Assembly: GCA_015709655.1 (NCBI GenBank)
Contig: CP054181.1
Span: 1,794,207 to 1,858,206, forward strand
Source: Ignavibacteria bacterium
GTDB lineage: Bacteria; Bacteroidota; Ignavibacteria; Kapaibacteriales; Kapaibacteriaceae
Direction of reading: 5' to 3'
DNA: 64,000 nt
In this document: in pieces, positions 37,500 through 45,922 of the stretch
Layout of the letters: the number at the start of each line of letters is the position of its first letter
How positions within the stretch are numbered: position 1 is the first letter of the stretch
Program-made: the position numbers and the translations under genes
The notes under the pieces: generated by a model
What the model saw: only the letters and a program-made list of their open reading frames with translations
Told to the model about the DNA's origin: nothing
Database searches by the model: none

Positions 37500-38074
37500 G
37501 CTTTTTCGCCGGCTGTGACAGGTACGGATAGGGTGTTGTAAAATGGGACTAGCGGACATGAATAATTACTGCTATAGGCACAGTATGGATTATAAGCCAT
37601 GTTGAAATCAATCACATATTGTCCGCTGGCAGATACAGGAACTTCAACATATCTGCCAAGTTCGTATGCGTCGGTACCGCACGTAGCATCCTTGAACGGA
37701 ATAAAGAAAACCTCTCCGGCAACAGGTTCTAAAAACTTGAAAGACCACAGAGTGTACTCAGTACCCTGAATTGTGAACACGAACTTTCCAATACGAAGTG
37801 CAGTTCGAAGCTCATCCTTTGATGTTGTCATCTGAACAGTATCAACATGAGTTTCGGGGATATACCTAGCAGGTACTGCCCACGTGGGGCTGACAGGGAA
37901 GTAGTTGAGCCCCTTAAAGTCAAGTCTCTCCTCAACGGGGATTGGGCTCCATACTTCCTCGATAAATGCCTGGTTCTTGTCAGCTCTAAACTTTGTTATT
38001 GAATTAACGTCGTATGCCATTGACTGTTCGGCATTACAGCCAACAAGTACCAGGAAGAGGATGATAAGTGCCAT
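37490..38074 (-). CDS. DUF1684 family lipoprotein
   Basis: 194 residues. Lipoprotein signal MALIILFLVLVGC. The body follows DUF1684 closely: RADKNQAFIEEVWSPIPVEE, FKGLNYFPVSPTW, VFFIPFKDATCGTDAYELGR, the signature IDFNMAYNPYCAYSSNYSCP, and the closing SVPVTAGEK. DUF1684 proteins are widespread in Bacteroidota and actinobacteria with no established activity. It starts one base inside the dcd stop codon (TAATG), and the next lipoprotein gene overlaps its end. Membership is clear; function is open. Confidence 0.88.
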   Translation of the reverse strand: MALIILFLVLVGCNAEQSMAYDVNSITKFRADKNQAFIEEVWSPIPVEERLDFKGLNYFPVSPTWAVPARYIPETHVDTVQMTTSKDELRTALRIGKFVFTIQGTEYTLWSFKFLEPVAGEVFFIPFKDATCGTDAYELGRYVEVPVSASGQYVIDFNMAYNPYCAYSSNYSCPLVPFYNTLSVPVTAGEKAWH

Positions 38075-38610
38075 TAGAATTTATTCCTGAACATCATAGA
38101 TTCAACGGGAATGGGCTTCCGCTCGGTATATTTCGCCGATTCTTTTCGATTATACGGATTAATTACCGAACCCTGTACTTCAAAATAAATCAGTTGGCCG
38201 ATAGGCATACCAGCATATACCCGAACGGGTATCTTCACGCTAATCTCAAGCGTCCAGTAATTGCAAAACCCTACGTCTCCTTTCCCTGCCGTAGCATGAA
38301 TGTCAATGCCCAGCCTACCTACACTGCTCTTGCCTTCGAGAAAGGGTACATGGTTATGTGTTTCGGTGTATTCCTGGGTAACGCCAAGATACAGGAAATC
38401 AGGAAGCAGAACAAAACCGGATTCGGGGATTTCAAAGGTAGTGATGGTGTTGTGCTTCCTTGCGTCGAGTTCAGGTTGGTTGTACGTAGCAAGGGTACTG
38501 CCCAGATGTACATCGTACGAATTGCTTCCCAGACACTCAGGGTTAAACGGCTCAATTACAATTGTTCCGTTTTTGATACAGGATAGGATCTCGGCATCGG
38601 ATAAAATCAT
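38074..38610 (-). CDS. dcd: dCTP deaminase
   Basis: 178 residues from ATG 38610, matching the usual ~180. Motifs: MILSDAEILSCIKNGTIVIE, CLGSNSYDVHLGSTLATY, GKSSVGRLGIDIHATAGKGD and the catalytic NYWTLEISV with its Glu, then GMPIGQLIYFEV. It deaminates dCTP to dUTP on the route to thymidylate; some members are bifunctional and also remove pyrophosphate. It is followed by two lipoprotein genes in overlapping frames, an unrelated pairing. Confidence 0.94.
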   Translation of the reverse strand: MILSDAEILSCIKNGTIVIEPFNPECLGSNSYDVHLGSTLATYNQPELDARKHNTITTFEIPESGFVLLPDFLYLGVTQEYTETHNHVPFLEGKSSVGRLGIDIHATAGKGDVGFCNYWTLEISVKIPVRVYAGMPIGQLIYFEVQGSVINPYNRKESAKYTERKPIPVESMMFRNKF

Positions 38611-38665
38611 GTGCAAATGTATGAGATTACGTCTTTTTACAGTTGCCCAGGGTTGCAAAGCGTGG

Positions 38666-39370
38666 TTATTGCATTTCGAAGACCGCCTCAACGGAGACGC
38701 GCATTGCAAGTTCACCGGCTTCGACGGGGGTTTCGGTATCTGCTTTGGCCATGAGTGCCTGCGCAGTCGACCTCATGTATTCGCGGACAGGTACGTCGCC
38801 CGAACTGGCTGCGTGAATGGTTACCACGTGACCTAACGAGGCACCGGCAGCGGTTGCGATTGCCATTGCTCGGTTTCGGGCATTCTTAGTGGCTTCAACA
38901 CGAAGGCTGTCACGCACGGCATCTGCTCGTGTGGAGGCAAACACCAGGCTGTTCAGAATGTTGCTGCCACCAGACAAGCCGGCACTGAGCACTTGCTCAA
39001 CTTTTTGTAAGTCACGAATTGTGATGGTTACGGAGTTTCGCATTCTGTAGGTTACAAGCTCCTGCCGGCCAGTGCTGTAGTTGTAAACCGGCTGAGTACT
39101 CAGCGCTGACGTCTGAATGTCTTTTCCGGGAATACCCGCAGACTTTACGTTGCCTATGATAGCACGAACCTTTGCATCATTTTCGGTTCGAATTTTATGA
39201 ATATCAAGCCCGTCTATCTCCACTCCGATGGTAACGTAGGCAATGTCGGGCGGTAGGTCTGTTCTGGCCTCGCCGCTAACAGTAATCAAGCGTCTGGTAT
39301 CTACGTATTGCGAAAATGCCATGGTGCAGCCCGAGGCCAGTAATACGGCAATGATGATGAGTCTGTTCAT
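38666..39370 (-). CDS. SIMPL-domain (DUF541) exported protein
   Basis: 234 residues from ATG 39370, with GAGGAG upstream and ATGA overlap with the ABC-F stop. A signal region MNRLIIIAVLLASGCTMAFS is present; the Cys in ASGC may be a lipobox, or cleavage occurs after AFS. The rest is a SIMPL domain: LITVSGEARTDLPPDIAYVT, DIQTSALSTQPVYNYSTGR, YRMRNSVTITIRDLQKVEQV and the closing VRVSVEAVFEMQ-like strand. These proteins form periplasmic oligomers; roles in oxidative stress are reported for BP26-type homologues. The specific role here is unknown. Confidence 0.9.
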   Translation of the reverse strand: MNRLIIIAVLLASGCTMAFSQYVDTRRLITVSGEARTDLPPDIAYVTIGVEIDGLDIHKIRTENDAKVRAIIGNVKSAGIPGKDIQTSALSTQPVYNYSTGRQELVTYRMRNSVTITIRDLQKVEQVLSAGLSGGSNILNSLVFASTRADAVRDSLRVEATKNARNRAMAIATAAGASLGHVVTIHAASSGDVPVREYMRSTAQALMAKADTETPVEAGELAMRVSVEAVFEMQ

Positions 39371-41316
39371 AGTTGCATCTCCTCTAAAATTGTGGTTGTT
39401 GATTCCCATTCCTGCAGCAGGGAGGCAAGCAACATTCGTGCGGTTTCGTAGCGCTGTGTTGTTTTGTGTTGCAGCACGGGATCTTTGTACAATTCAGGAT
39501 CAGCCAGTGTTGTCTCGCACTCGGCGATTGTTTTTTCCTGTACGGTTACCTGACGTTCGATATCGTTGATTCGTTGCTCTAATCGTTTGCGCTCACGGTT
39601 TCTGGCTTTCTGTTCTTCTCGCGTATGAGCATCGGACTGCTGTCGGTTTTGTTTAGCGCTCTGACCCGCCGGGCTGTCTGGTTGACCCGACGGAGGTTGC
39701 TGTGGTACGTGGATGACTGAGCCGTATGCGTCTTCGTAGTCACCGATCACTTCTCTGGTGACACCATTTTTAAAAATGACCACTTTGTCGGTCAGACCGT
39801 CAAGAAAATCACGGTCATGACTTACTACAATCATTGCGCCGTCGTAATCGATCAGAGCCTGCTTCAGCACCTCTTTCGAAAGCATGTCCAGGTGGTTAGT
39901 CGGTTCGTCCAGAAGGAGCAGATTTGTAGGTCTGAGAAGGAGCCGGGCCAGTGCCAATCTGCTTTTCTCGCCACCCGAGAGAACGCTCACTTTTTTATTA
40001 ACGTCGTCGCCGCTAAACAGGAAGGCGCCGAGCAGAGTGCGCACACGTGAGCGCATTTCCGGTGGTGCTACCTGTTCAACTGACTCAAGCACGGTATTCT
40101 GTCCGGATAACAAATCGGCCTGCTGCTGAGCGTAGTAACCGAACACCACGCCATAGCCCAGTCGCACATCGCCTCCGGTAGGTTGCTCCTGTTGAATGAT
40201 GATTTTGCTGAGCGTACTCTTGCCTTCGCCGTTCTTACCCATGAAGGCGACTTTCTCGCCACGTTCCAGTGTGAAATTTATTCCTCGCAGCACGTGTTTT
40301 GGGCCGTAGTGCTTGTGAACTTCTACGCACTCAACCACTAGTTTACCGGGGCGAGGTGCAGGCGGGAATTTAAAGCGCATCGAGCTGACGTCGGGATTGT
40401 CGATTTCGATGTCTTCCATTTTCTGAAGGTGCTTGATGCGGCTTTGGACGCGTGTGGCCAGGCTTGCCTTGTACCGGAACCTGTCGATAAACTTTTGAAT
40501 GTGAGCTTTTTCACGGGCCTGTTTCAATGCAGCGCTACGTTGTTGCTCCATTCGTTCCTCGCGAATTTCTTCATAGTCACTGTACGATACGGGCAGGTCG
40601 TGAATGCGGGCTTGTGTAATTTCGATAGTACGATTGGTTACATTGTCAAGAAATGTTCTGTCGTGCGAGACAAGTACCACTACACCATCGTACTCACTCA
40701 GGAACTGCTCCAGCCACTGTACTGACTCAATATCAAGATGGTTTGTGGGCTCGTCCAACAGCAAAACATCAGGTTTACTCAGCAGAAGCTTGGCCAGCTC
40801 CGCACGCATTTGCCAGCCTCCCGAAAAGGCAGTAAGGGGCTTGTCGAGTTCGGCAGCATCAAAGCCGAGTCCGGTGAGCACACGTTCGATGGAGGCATGC
40901 ATGGTAAGTCCGCCACGGCGCTCAAACTGTTCATGGGCATCGGTGAGCTGCTGAATCAGCTGAAGATAGGCAGTACTCTCGTAGTCTGTACGTTCGCCAA
41001 TCGTGTGTTGAAGGTTATCAATCCGATCCTGAATTGCCAGCACGTCGGCAAACGCCGTAGCTGCAGTTTCGCGCAGCGTGTTGCCTGTATCAACGGTAAG
41101 GTTCTGACTCAGCAAGCCAACCCGTACATTGTTTTGGCGATGGACTCCACCGGCAGTAGGCCTGTTGTCACCGTGAATTATCGACAGCATAGTACTCTTC
41201 CCGGAGCCGTTCCTGCCAACAAGCCCAACCCTGTCACCATGCTGTAACAGGAAGTTCACGTTACTGAATAACAAACGCGTTCCTAAATCGACTTCCAGGT
41301 TCTGAACAGAAATCAT
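39367..41316 (-). CDS. ABC-F family ATPase (Uup/YheS-like)
   Basis: 649 residues from ATG 41316. Two ABC domains without membrane segments: Walker A GRNGSGKSTML and signature LTAFSGGWQMR, Walker B VLLLDEPTNHLD; then GKNGEGKSTLS, VLSGGEKSRLA and LLLLDEPTNHLD. The inter-domain linker (EERMEQQRSAALKQ...) is the ABC-F tRNA-interaction helix pair. The final ~100 residues are a charged coiled coil (EEQKARNRERKRLEQRINDI). ABC-F proteins act on the ribosome, relieving stalls or giving antibiotic protection. Both its ends overlap neighbours as ATGA, linking coaBC, this gene and the SIMPL gene. Confidence 0.95.
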   Translation of the reverse strand: MISVQNLEVDLGTRLLFSNVNFLLQHGDRVGLVGRNGSGKSTMLSIIHGDNRPTAGGVHRQNNVRVGLLSQNLTVDTGNTLRETAATAFADVLAIQDRIDNLQHTIGERTDYESTAYLQLIQQLTDAHEQFERRGGLTMHASIERVLTGLGFDAAELDKPLTAFSGGWQMRAELAKLLLSKPDVLLLDEPTNHLDIESVQWLEQFLSEYDGVVVLVSHDRTFLDNVTNRTIEITQARIHDLPVSYSDYEEIREERMEQQRSAALKQAREKAHIQKFIDRFRYKASLATRVQSRIKHLQKMEDIEIDNPDVSSMRFKFPPAPRPGKLVVECVEVHKHYGPKHVLRGINFTLERGEKVAFMGKNGEGKSTLSKIIIQQEQPTGGDVRLGYGVVFGYYAQQQADLLSGQNTVLESVEQVAPPEMRSRVRTLLGAFLFSGDDVNKKVSVLSGGEKSRLALARLLLRPTNLLLLDEPTNHLDMLSKEVLKQALIDYDGAMIVVSHDRDFLDGLTDKVVIFKNGVTREVIGDYEDAYGSVIHVPQQPPSGQPDSPAGQSAKQNRQQSDAHTREEQKARNRERKRLEQRINDIERQVTVQEKTIAECETTLADPELYKDPVLQHKTTQRYETARMLLASLLQEWESTTTILEEMQL

Positions 41317-42611
41317 GATGTCGGACTGCCTTGTAACAACTGGGTGACCGCAGCGTGTACGATGACTTCGGCACATGCCTGTTTTGACATGGGAGGATAC
41401 GGTTGTATTTCATCCTTCGTGACAAGGGTGATAGTATTCATGCCTGTACCAAAGCCACTGTCAGAGGGTCCTGCCTGATTAGCAACAATCATGTGAGCGT
41501 TCTTCTTCTTGAGTTTAGCGATTGCATATTCCAGAAGGTTGGTTGTTTCAAGCGCAAATCCTATCAGAACCCTGCCTTCGATGTGTTGTGAACCCAACTC
41601 GGCCAGAATATCCGCAGTGGGCTTCAGTGCAATTGTAAGTCCGTTGCCTTCAGTACTATCTTTTTTGATTTTATGGGCAGCTGGTTCTTCAGGCGTAAAA
41701 TCGGCAACGGCAGCTGCCATGATGATGATGTCAGCGTTGCTGTGCTTCATGACCTCTGAGTGCATTTCTGCGGCCGTTGTCACGTTAATCCTGTGAACGC
41801 CTCTTGGTGTTGGCAAGGTTGTTGGACCGCTGATAAGCGTGACCAGGAACCCTTTATCGGCTGATGCTTGTGCCAGCGCATATCCCATAGTTCCGGTACT
41901 GTGATTAACGATGCTCCGTACCGCATCTATCGGCTCGTGTGTTGGACCTGCCGTCACCAGTACCGATATTGGCCGTTGTGTTTCTGTACTGCCGTCCTCT
42001 GGTAAGCCGGTGCGCGTGCTTGTACTGAAGCCCTCAGGGGTAGCCGATGCCACAGGCGGGGTAATATCAGCATGGTAAACATGGCTGTTCACGGTGCTAA
42101 CGATGGATTGCAGCTCGGGTAGCCTTCCAGCGCCAACAATACCGGATGCCAGCTCGCCCGATTCCGGTGAAATAACGTGGATACCCATTGCTTTGAGTGA
42201 CTGTATGTTTTTCTGAGTAACCGTATTCGTCCACATATCAACATCCATTGCCGGTGCAATAATCAGTGGTATGTTGTGCGGCAGACACGACGCAAGCAGA
42301 GTAACGGCAGAATCGGAGATTCCGGTAACGATTTTGGCTATTGTGGTGGCACTGCACGGTGCAATCAGATAGGCATCAGCCCACTTACACCAGTGCACGT
42401 GCCATGAGCCCCCTTCCTGAATGGCCGGGTCAAACAGATCGGAAACAACAGTAAATTTACTTACTGCCTGCAGGGCGAGCGGAGCAACAAACATGCGGGC
42501 TGATGCTGTAAGCGCCACACGCACGCTATGACCTGCTTTTGCAAGGTCACGTACCAGCCATGGTGTTTTATAGGCCGCTACTGACCCGGTAATTCCAAGG
42601 ATAATGTTCAT
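41313..42611 (-). CDS. coaBC: bifunctional phosphopantothenoylcysteine decarboxylase / phosphopantothenate-cysteine ligase
   Basis: 432 residues from ATG 42611. CoaC domain: ITGSVAAYKTPWLVRDLAKA, WHVHWCKWADAYLIAPCSAT, and APAMDVDMW, where Asp replaces the Asn of E. coli PAMNxxMW, a substitution common in Bacteroidota. CoaB domain: VLVTAGPTHEPIDAVRSIVN, TGTMGYALAQA, AAVADFTP and KIKKD. It carries out two steps of CoA synthesis, joining cysteine and decarboxylating. panB, an earlier pathway step, is encoded 6 kb away. Its stop overlaps the ABC-F start. Confidence 0.95.
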   Translation of the reverse strand: MNIILGITGSVAAYKTPWLVRDLAKAGHSVRVALTASARMFVAPLALQAVSKFTVVSDLFDPAIQEGGSWHVHWCKWADAYLIAPCSATTIAKIVTGISDSAVTLLASCLPHNIPLIIAPAMDVDMWTNTVTQKNIQSLKAMGIHVISPESGELASGIVGAGRLPELQSIVSTVNSHVYHADITPPVASATPEGFSTSTRTGLPEDGSTETQRPISVLVTAGPTHEPIDAVRSIVNHSTGTMGYALAQASADKGFLVTLISGPTTLPTPRGVHRINVTTAAEMHSEVMKHSNADIIIMAAAVADFTPEEPAAHKIKKDSTEGNGLTIALKPTADILAELGSQHIEGRVLIGFALETTNLLEYAIAKLKKKNAHMIVANQAGPSDSGFGTGMNTITLVTKDEIQPYPPMSKQACAEVIVHAAVTQLLQGSPTS

Positions 42612-42661
42612 GAGGTAGAGTGTAAACGTGAAGGCATTGGTAAAGTTGCAACGATACTGAC

Positions 42662-42699
42662 AAACAAAAAAAGCCATCTGGGAAAATCCCGGATGGCTT
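42662..42699 (-). terminator. intrinsic terminator after the omega-subunit gene
   Basis: A 13-bp stem, AAGCCATCTGGGA (42671-42683) with TCCCGGATGGCTT (42687-42699), one G-U pair and a 3-base loop. On the minus strand it is followed by seven T residues, giving a strong terminator for the omega gene ending at 42719 and separating it from coaBC. Confidence 0.9.
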
Positions 42700-42718
42700 A
42701 ATACCTGCTTTCGAGATG

Positions 42719-43015
42719 TTATTCCTCTGAATCTCGTTTAGTATGAATTTGCCCGGAAACTTTCTCGTTCATGGCAAGAAAGGTAGGCTTCGGAATTTTA
42801 TCAAACTCCTTGCTGATAGCAATCTGGTCCGGGTTGGGGCCTTCGGCTTCGTCCATATCTACAATCACATCGTGCAGGCGTTCCTTGATCTGAACCTTGA
42901 TTTGATCGTTAATTTGACGTGCACGCATCCCCATTGCTACAATGCTTTCGTAGATAGAGCCTTTGGCGCTCTCTTCCATCCGTACTTCGACGGGATTGAC
43001 GATGTAGGTACTCAT
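42719..43015 (-). CDS. rpoZ: RNA polymerase omega subunit
   Basis: 98 residues from ATG 43015. The core KGSIYESIVAMGMRARQIND corresponds to the omega/Rpb6 helix, with the conserved Arg-Ala-Arg-Gln-Ile-Asn; the rest is charged and poorly conserved. This divergent form is typical of Bacteroidota and relatives. Omega assists assembly of RNA polymerase. It has its own downstream terminator and no co-transcribed partner, though rpoZ next to coaBC is a known conserved order in several phyla, which supports the call. Confidence 0.85.
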   Translation of the reverse strand: MSTYIVNPVEVRMEESAKGSIYESIVAMGMRARQINDQIKVQIKERLHDVIVDMDEAEGPNPDQIAISKEFDKIPKPTFLAMNEKVSGQIHTKRDSEE

Positions 43016-43077
43016 GTTACTCCGTAATTGAAAACCGAACCGCAAAAGTACGCAAAATTGTCCTGTTTTGGGTGGCT

Positions 43078-43500
43078 TTACCCAAGAAATCGCTTCCGTT
43101 CAGCAGGAGTAGGCAGTCTGCACGACTCTTTACGACCAAACCAGCGGTATCGGCGGGCGGCTACATAACGGTACGCAGGGTCGCGAAGCAGCGGCGGAAA
43201 ACAGCCCAACAGGATGCCTGCCAGAGTCAGGTGCCATCGTCTGCAGTATCGCAGGAGGAAGATAACGGCGTTGCTTTGGGTATACATCGTGCTGTTAAAC
43301 ACAACGCAGACGGACTCGGGCATACTGTTTACCCCGAAGGACTGCAGGATACGTGTACCGGCCACACTCTGCAGCGGTGCAAACAATAGGGTTTCGGTTC
43401 TGTCGTTTCGTATTAGGAAGTCCACAGTTCCGTTACAAAGAGTACAAACGCCGTCGAAGAGCACAACAGGAGGTTCGTGTGGAGAAGAATCCTGATTCAC
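43078..43500 (-). CDS. DCC-family thiol-disulfide oxidoreductase-like protein (DUF393)
   Basis: 140 residues from GTG 43500; the same frame stays open upstream, but that part lies antisense to the next gene and has no homology. The start region holds the family signature VVLFDGVCTLCNGTVDFLIR with CxxC, then FAPLQSVAGTRIL, FLLRYCRRWHLTLAGILLG and RYRWFGRKESC. DCC proteins have a thioredoxin-like fold and presumed redox function; substrate unknown. It is divergent from the gene at 43577, with 76 bases between the two starts. Confidence 0.85.
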   Translation of the reverse strand: MNQDSSPHEPPVVLFDGVCTLCNGTVDFLIRNDRTETLLFAPLQSVAGTRILQSFGVNSMPESVCVVFNSTMYTQSNAVIFLLRYCRRWHLTLAGILLGCFPPLLRDPAYRYVAARRYRWFGRKESCRLPTPAERKRFLG

Positions 43501-43576
43501 GGTAACAAAATTGCCAAAACTTTTGTTATCTATTGTAACGATACAACAAACCTTATTTGTGGTAAAGGAGGTAGAT

Positions 43577-44290
43577 ATGGCAGCATTAGACCTGGGCATG
43601 TTCACAAACGGTGCTACTGACCCCGAAGGAACGAATTTCGAAGTTCGTGCGGCACTGAATACCATTACTGCTAACTTCAGAAAAAACCGGCTGTATCCGG
43701 GCTTGGCCGAGCTGGTGGAAATTGCTACTACACTAGAGGCCATCCTAAATAATAGGAATATGTACACTTCACGCCTGCCAAGAAAATTGACCGGTGTTGA
43801 TTTAGAGAAGAAAACGCTCACATTCGAGTCGGTACCGGCCTCGCCCGAGATGGTGGAGCAGCTGTTTCTGCTTATCGAACAATTGCTTCCGCTGATTAAA
43901 ACTGCAACGGATGAAGGCATCGCAATGTTCGATTTTATTATCCAGAACCTTACAGCAGATATCGTAGGCATCCTGCCGGTGTACCGCGACGAAGGATACG
44001 CTCTGATACCGGATCAACGGTCAAACCTGATTCATGTGCTTCGGTATGAGATGAGCCTGTACACGAGTGAGGGTGACAACTACCGTGCGTTAAAAACGTA
44101 TGAACTGGAGCCCAGAGAAATGGTGGTTGGTAAGGATGCTCCCGAAGATATTAAACTTGCCCTGGTCAATGAGCACCGAGAGATGCCCAATCCGGCAACA
44201 TACTACCTGGCTACCGATCTTGATTTCCCGTTCGAAGAAACCATCCTTCCGATTGCAAAGCGCAAGCTGATGAGATTGCTGGTGTCGTAG
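43577..44290 (+). CDS. hypothetical protein with strong ribosome binding site
   Basis: 237 residues from ATG 43577, preceded by AAAGGAGG at ideal spacing, the best Shine-Dalgarno in the window, so high expression is likely. Not recognised. No signal peptide or membrane helix. The N-terminal half is helical (NTITANFRKNRLYPGLAELV, then MVEQLFLLIEQLLPLIKTAT), and the C-terminal half has strand-rich segments (LIHVLRYEMSLYTSEGDNYR) ending FEETILPIAKRKLMRLLV. Probably cytosolic. It stands alone between divergent and convergent neighbours. Confidence 0.75.
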   Translation: MAALDLGMFTNGATDPEGTNFEVRAALNTITANFRKNRLYPGLAELVEIATTLEAILNNRNMYTSRLPRKLTGVDLEKKTLTFESVPASPEMVEQLFLLIEQLLPLIKTATDEGIAMFDFIIQNLTADIVGILPVYRDEGYALIPDQRSNLIHVLRYEMSLYTSEGDNYRALKTYELEPREMVVGKDAPEDIKLALVNEHREMPNPATYYLATDLDFPFEETILPIAKRKLMRLLVS

Positions 44291-44328
44291 CGATTATATC
44301 CTGTTCAATTAGGTTGTATCCTGTTTAA

Positions 44329-45723
44329 TCACAGAAACAGTGATGTCAGCACGGTGATGAGGATGACGCTAATAATGTTCAAAATAAGCCCGTTGCGGAT
44401 CATGTCCTTCATGGTTACCGCGCCCGAAGCAAACGCAATGGCGTTGGGCGGTGTGCCTACCGGCAACATGAATGCCCAGCTTGCACCAAGGGTAACGGCA
44501 ATCGAGAGTTGAGCAACGGACAGGTGTGAGGCTAACGCAAATGCTGCAACAATCGGAACCAGAATATTGGTAAGCGCTGTGTTTGATACCAGCTCAGTGG
44601 TGAATACGGAGATTGTCACTACGATCAGAAGAATAACAACAATCGGTAATGTGGTAAATAACGAGAACGAGTCTGCTATCAGTGCGATGACGCCATGCTT
44701 TTGCAATGCCGAAGCTACTGCAATCCCACCTCCAAATAACAGTAGGATGCCCCAGGGGATGTTGCGTACGGACTTCCAACTGAGCAGCGGCTTTCGCTTG
44801 TTAGCCCGCGGTATGATAAAAAGCAATACGGCACCTAACATGGAGGGGAACACATCGGTATAGGAGAAATGGAATAACGCAGCGCTGATATCCTTGGTAA
44901 GCCAGAGAAGAACAACGACACTAAAAATCGTTACAACCCGGAGCTGGTTTGCAGACCAGGGTTCGACTGTAAGGTTATCAAGCTCGATCTTTTCTGTGCC
45001 TTCCTTCCCCAGCCGCAACCGAAATACCATGAATAAGATGAACAGAAATATCAGGCTGAAGGGAATTCCAACGATTGCCCAGCTAACGAAATCAATGTTG
45101 GCATGGTAGGGGGCCTGATTAACCAGCGCAGCCATGATAAGATTGGGCGGCGACCCGATAAGCGTGCCTGCACCGCCAATACTTGCGGCGTAGGCTATCG
45201 ACAGGACAAGCAATACGCCAAATCTTGACTGACGCTCGTGCTCCGGCCGAGCTTTCAGTATTGCCATACCAATGGGAAGCATCATAAGGGCTGTGGCAGT
45301 GTTGGAGATCCACATGCTTATAATGCCGGTACTCAGTATCACTGCCAACAGTAGCCTGCTCTTGGTGTTGCCAACAATACGGATAATCCGCTGTGAAATC
45401 TGCAGGTGAATCCGGTGCTTCTCCAGCCCCAGTGCTAGTATAAAGCCACCCAGGAACAGATAAATATTGGTATCACCGTAGGCTAATGCAAGATCTTTGG
45501 GCGTTAGAATTCCCAGAACTGACGACATAGCCAGGGGGAGTAGTGCAGTAACATAAATCGGAATGACTTCCCGAAGCCATAAATACACCATCAACACCGT
45601 TAGGGCTACAGTGCGCCACATGAGGATATCAGGTCCGGAAATCCCTTTTACGACGATAATGCCCGATGCCAAAAGAAGACCGGCCAATAACTGAATCCGC
45701 TTATCCCTTATGAGAATATTCAT
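44329..45723 (-). CDS. DASS-family (SLC13) sodium/anion symporter
   Basis: 464 residues with 11-12 hydrophobic segments. Family motifs: LGGFILALGLEKHRIHLQIS, ILSTGIISMWISNTATALMM with the SNT substrate/sodium motif, GSPPNLIMAAL, the second SNT in FTTELVSNTALTNILVPIV, and MLPVGTPPNAIAFASG, typical of the sodium/dicarboxylate signature. It should import di- or tricarboxylates (succinate, malate) or sulfate with sodium. Substrate cannot be fixed from sequence. No two-component regulator is adjacent; a 199-base gap lies upstream with no feature seen. Confidence 0.93.
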   Translation of the reverse strand: MNILIRDKRIQLLAGLLLASGIIVVKGISGPDILMWRTVALTVLMVYLWLREVIPIYVTALLPLAMSSVLGILTPKDLALAYGDTNIYLFLGGFILALGLEKHRIHLQISQRIIRIVGNTKSRLLLAVILSTGIISMWISNTATALMMLPIGMAILKARPEHERQSRFGVLLVLSIAYAASIGGAGTLIGSPPNLIMAALVNQAPYHANIDFVSWAIVGIPFSLIFLFILFMVFRLRLGKEGTEKIELDNLTVEPWSANQLRVVTIFSVVVLLWLTKDISAALFHFSYTDVFPSMLGAVLLFIIPRANKRKPLLSWKSVRNIPWGILLLFGGGIAVASALQKHGVIALIADSFSLFTTLPIVVILLIVVTISVFTTELVSNTALTNILVPIVAAFALASHLSVAQLSIAVTLGASWAFMLPVGTPPNAIAFASGAVTMKDMIRNGLILNIISVILITVLTSLFL

Positions 45724-45922
45724 CCGGTACTCTGCACAAAAACAAATCGTTGCTGCAATACTGCATACAAATATCTATTCCATGCGGGAATATTAAATTG
45801 GAATGCTTGTCCACTTTCCACTGAAGCGTACGCCTCCGTCAGTTTTTTTAAAGACCGGGAGAAGGGGAAAACACTGCGGCGTAGAGTGTGCGACGATACT
45901 AATAGGATGGATCACCGACGTT

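Noticed and set aside
43501-43971. N-terminal extension of the DCC-family gene
   Set aside because: The frame is open but lies antisense to the well-supported gene at 43577; the DCC homology begins at GTG 43500.
45836-45860. Terminator-like sequence with a T run (CTGA...TCAG then T7) between rsmB-like and DASS genes
   Set aside because: Stem is only four to five pairs and the T run is on the plus strand, where no gene ends.
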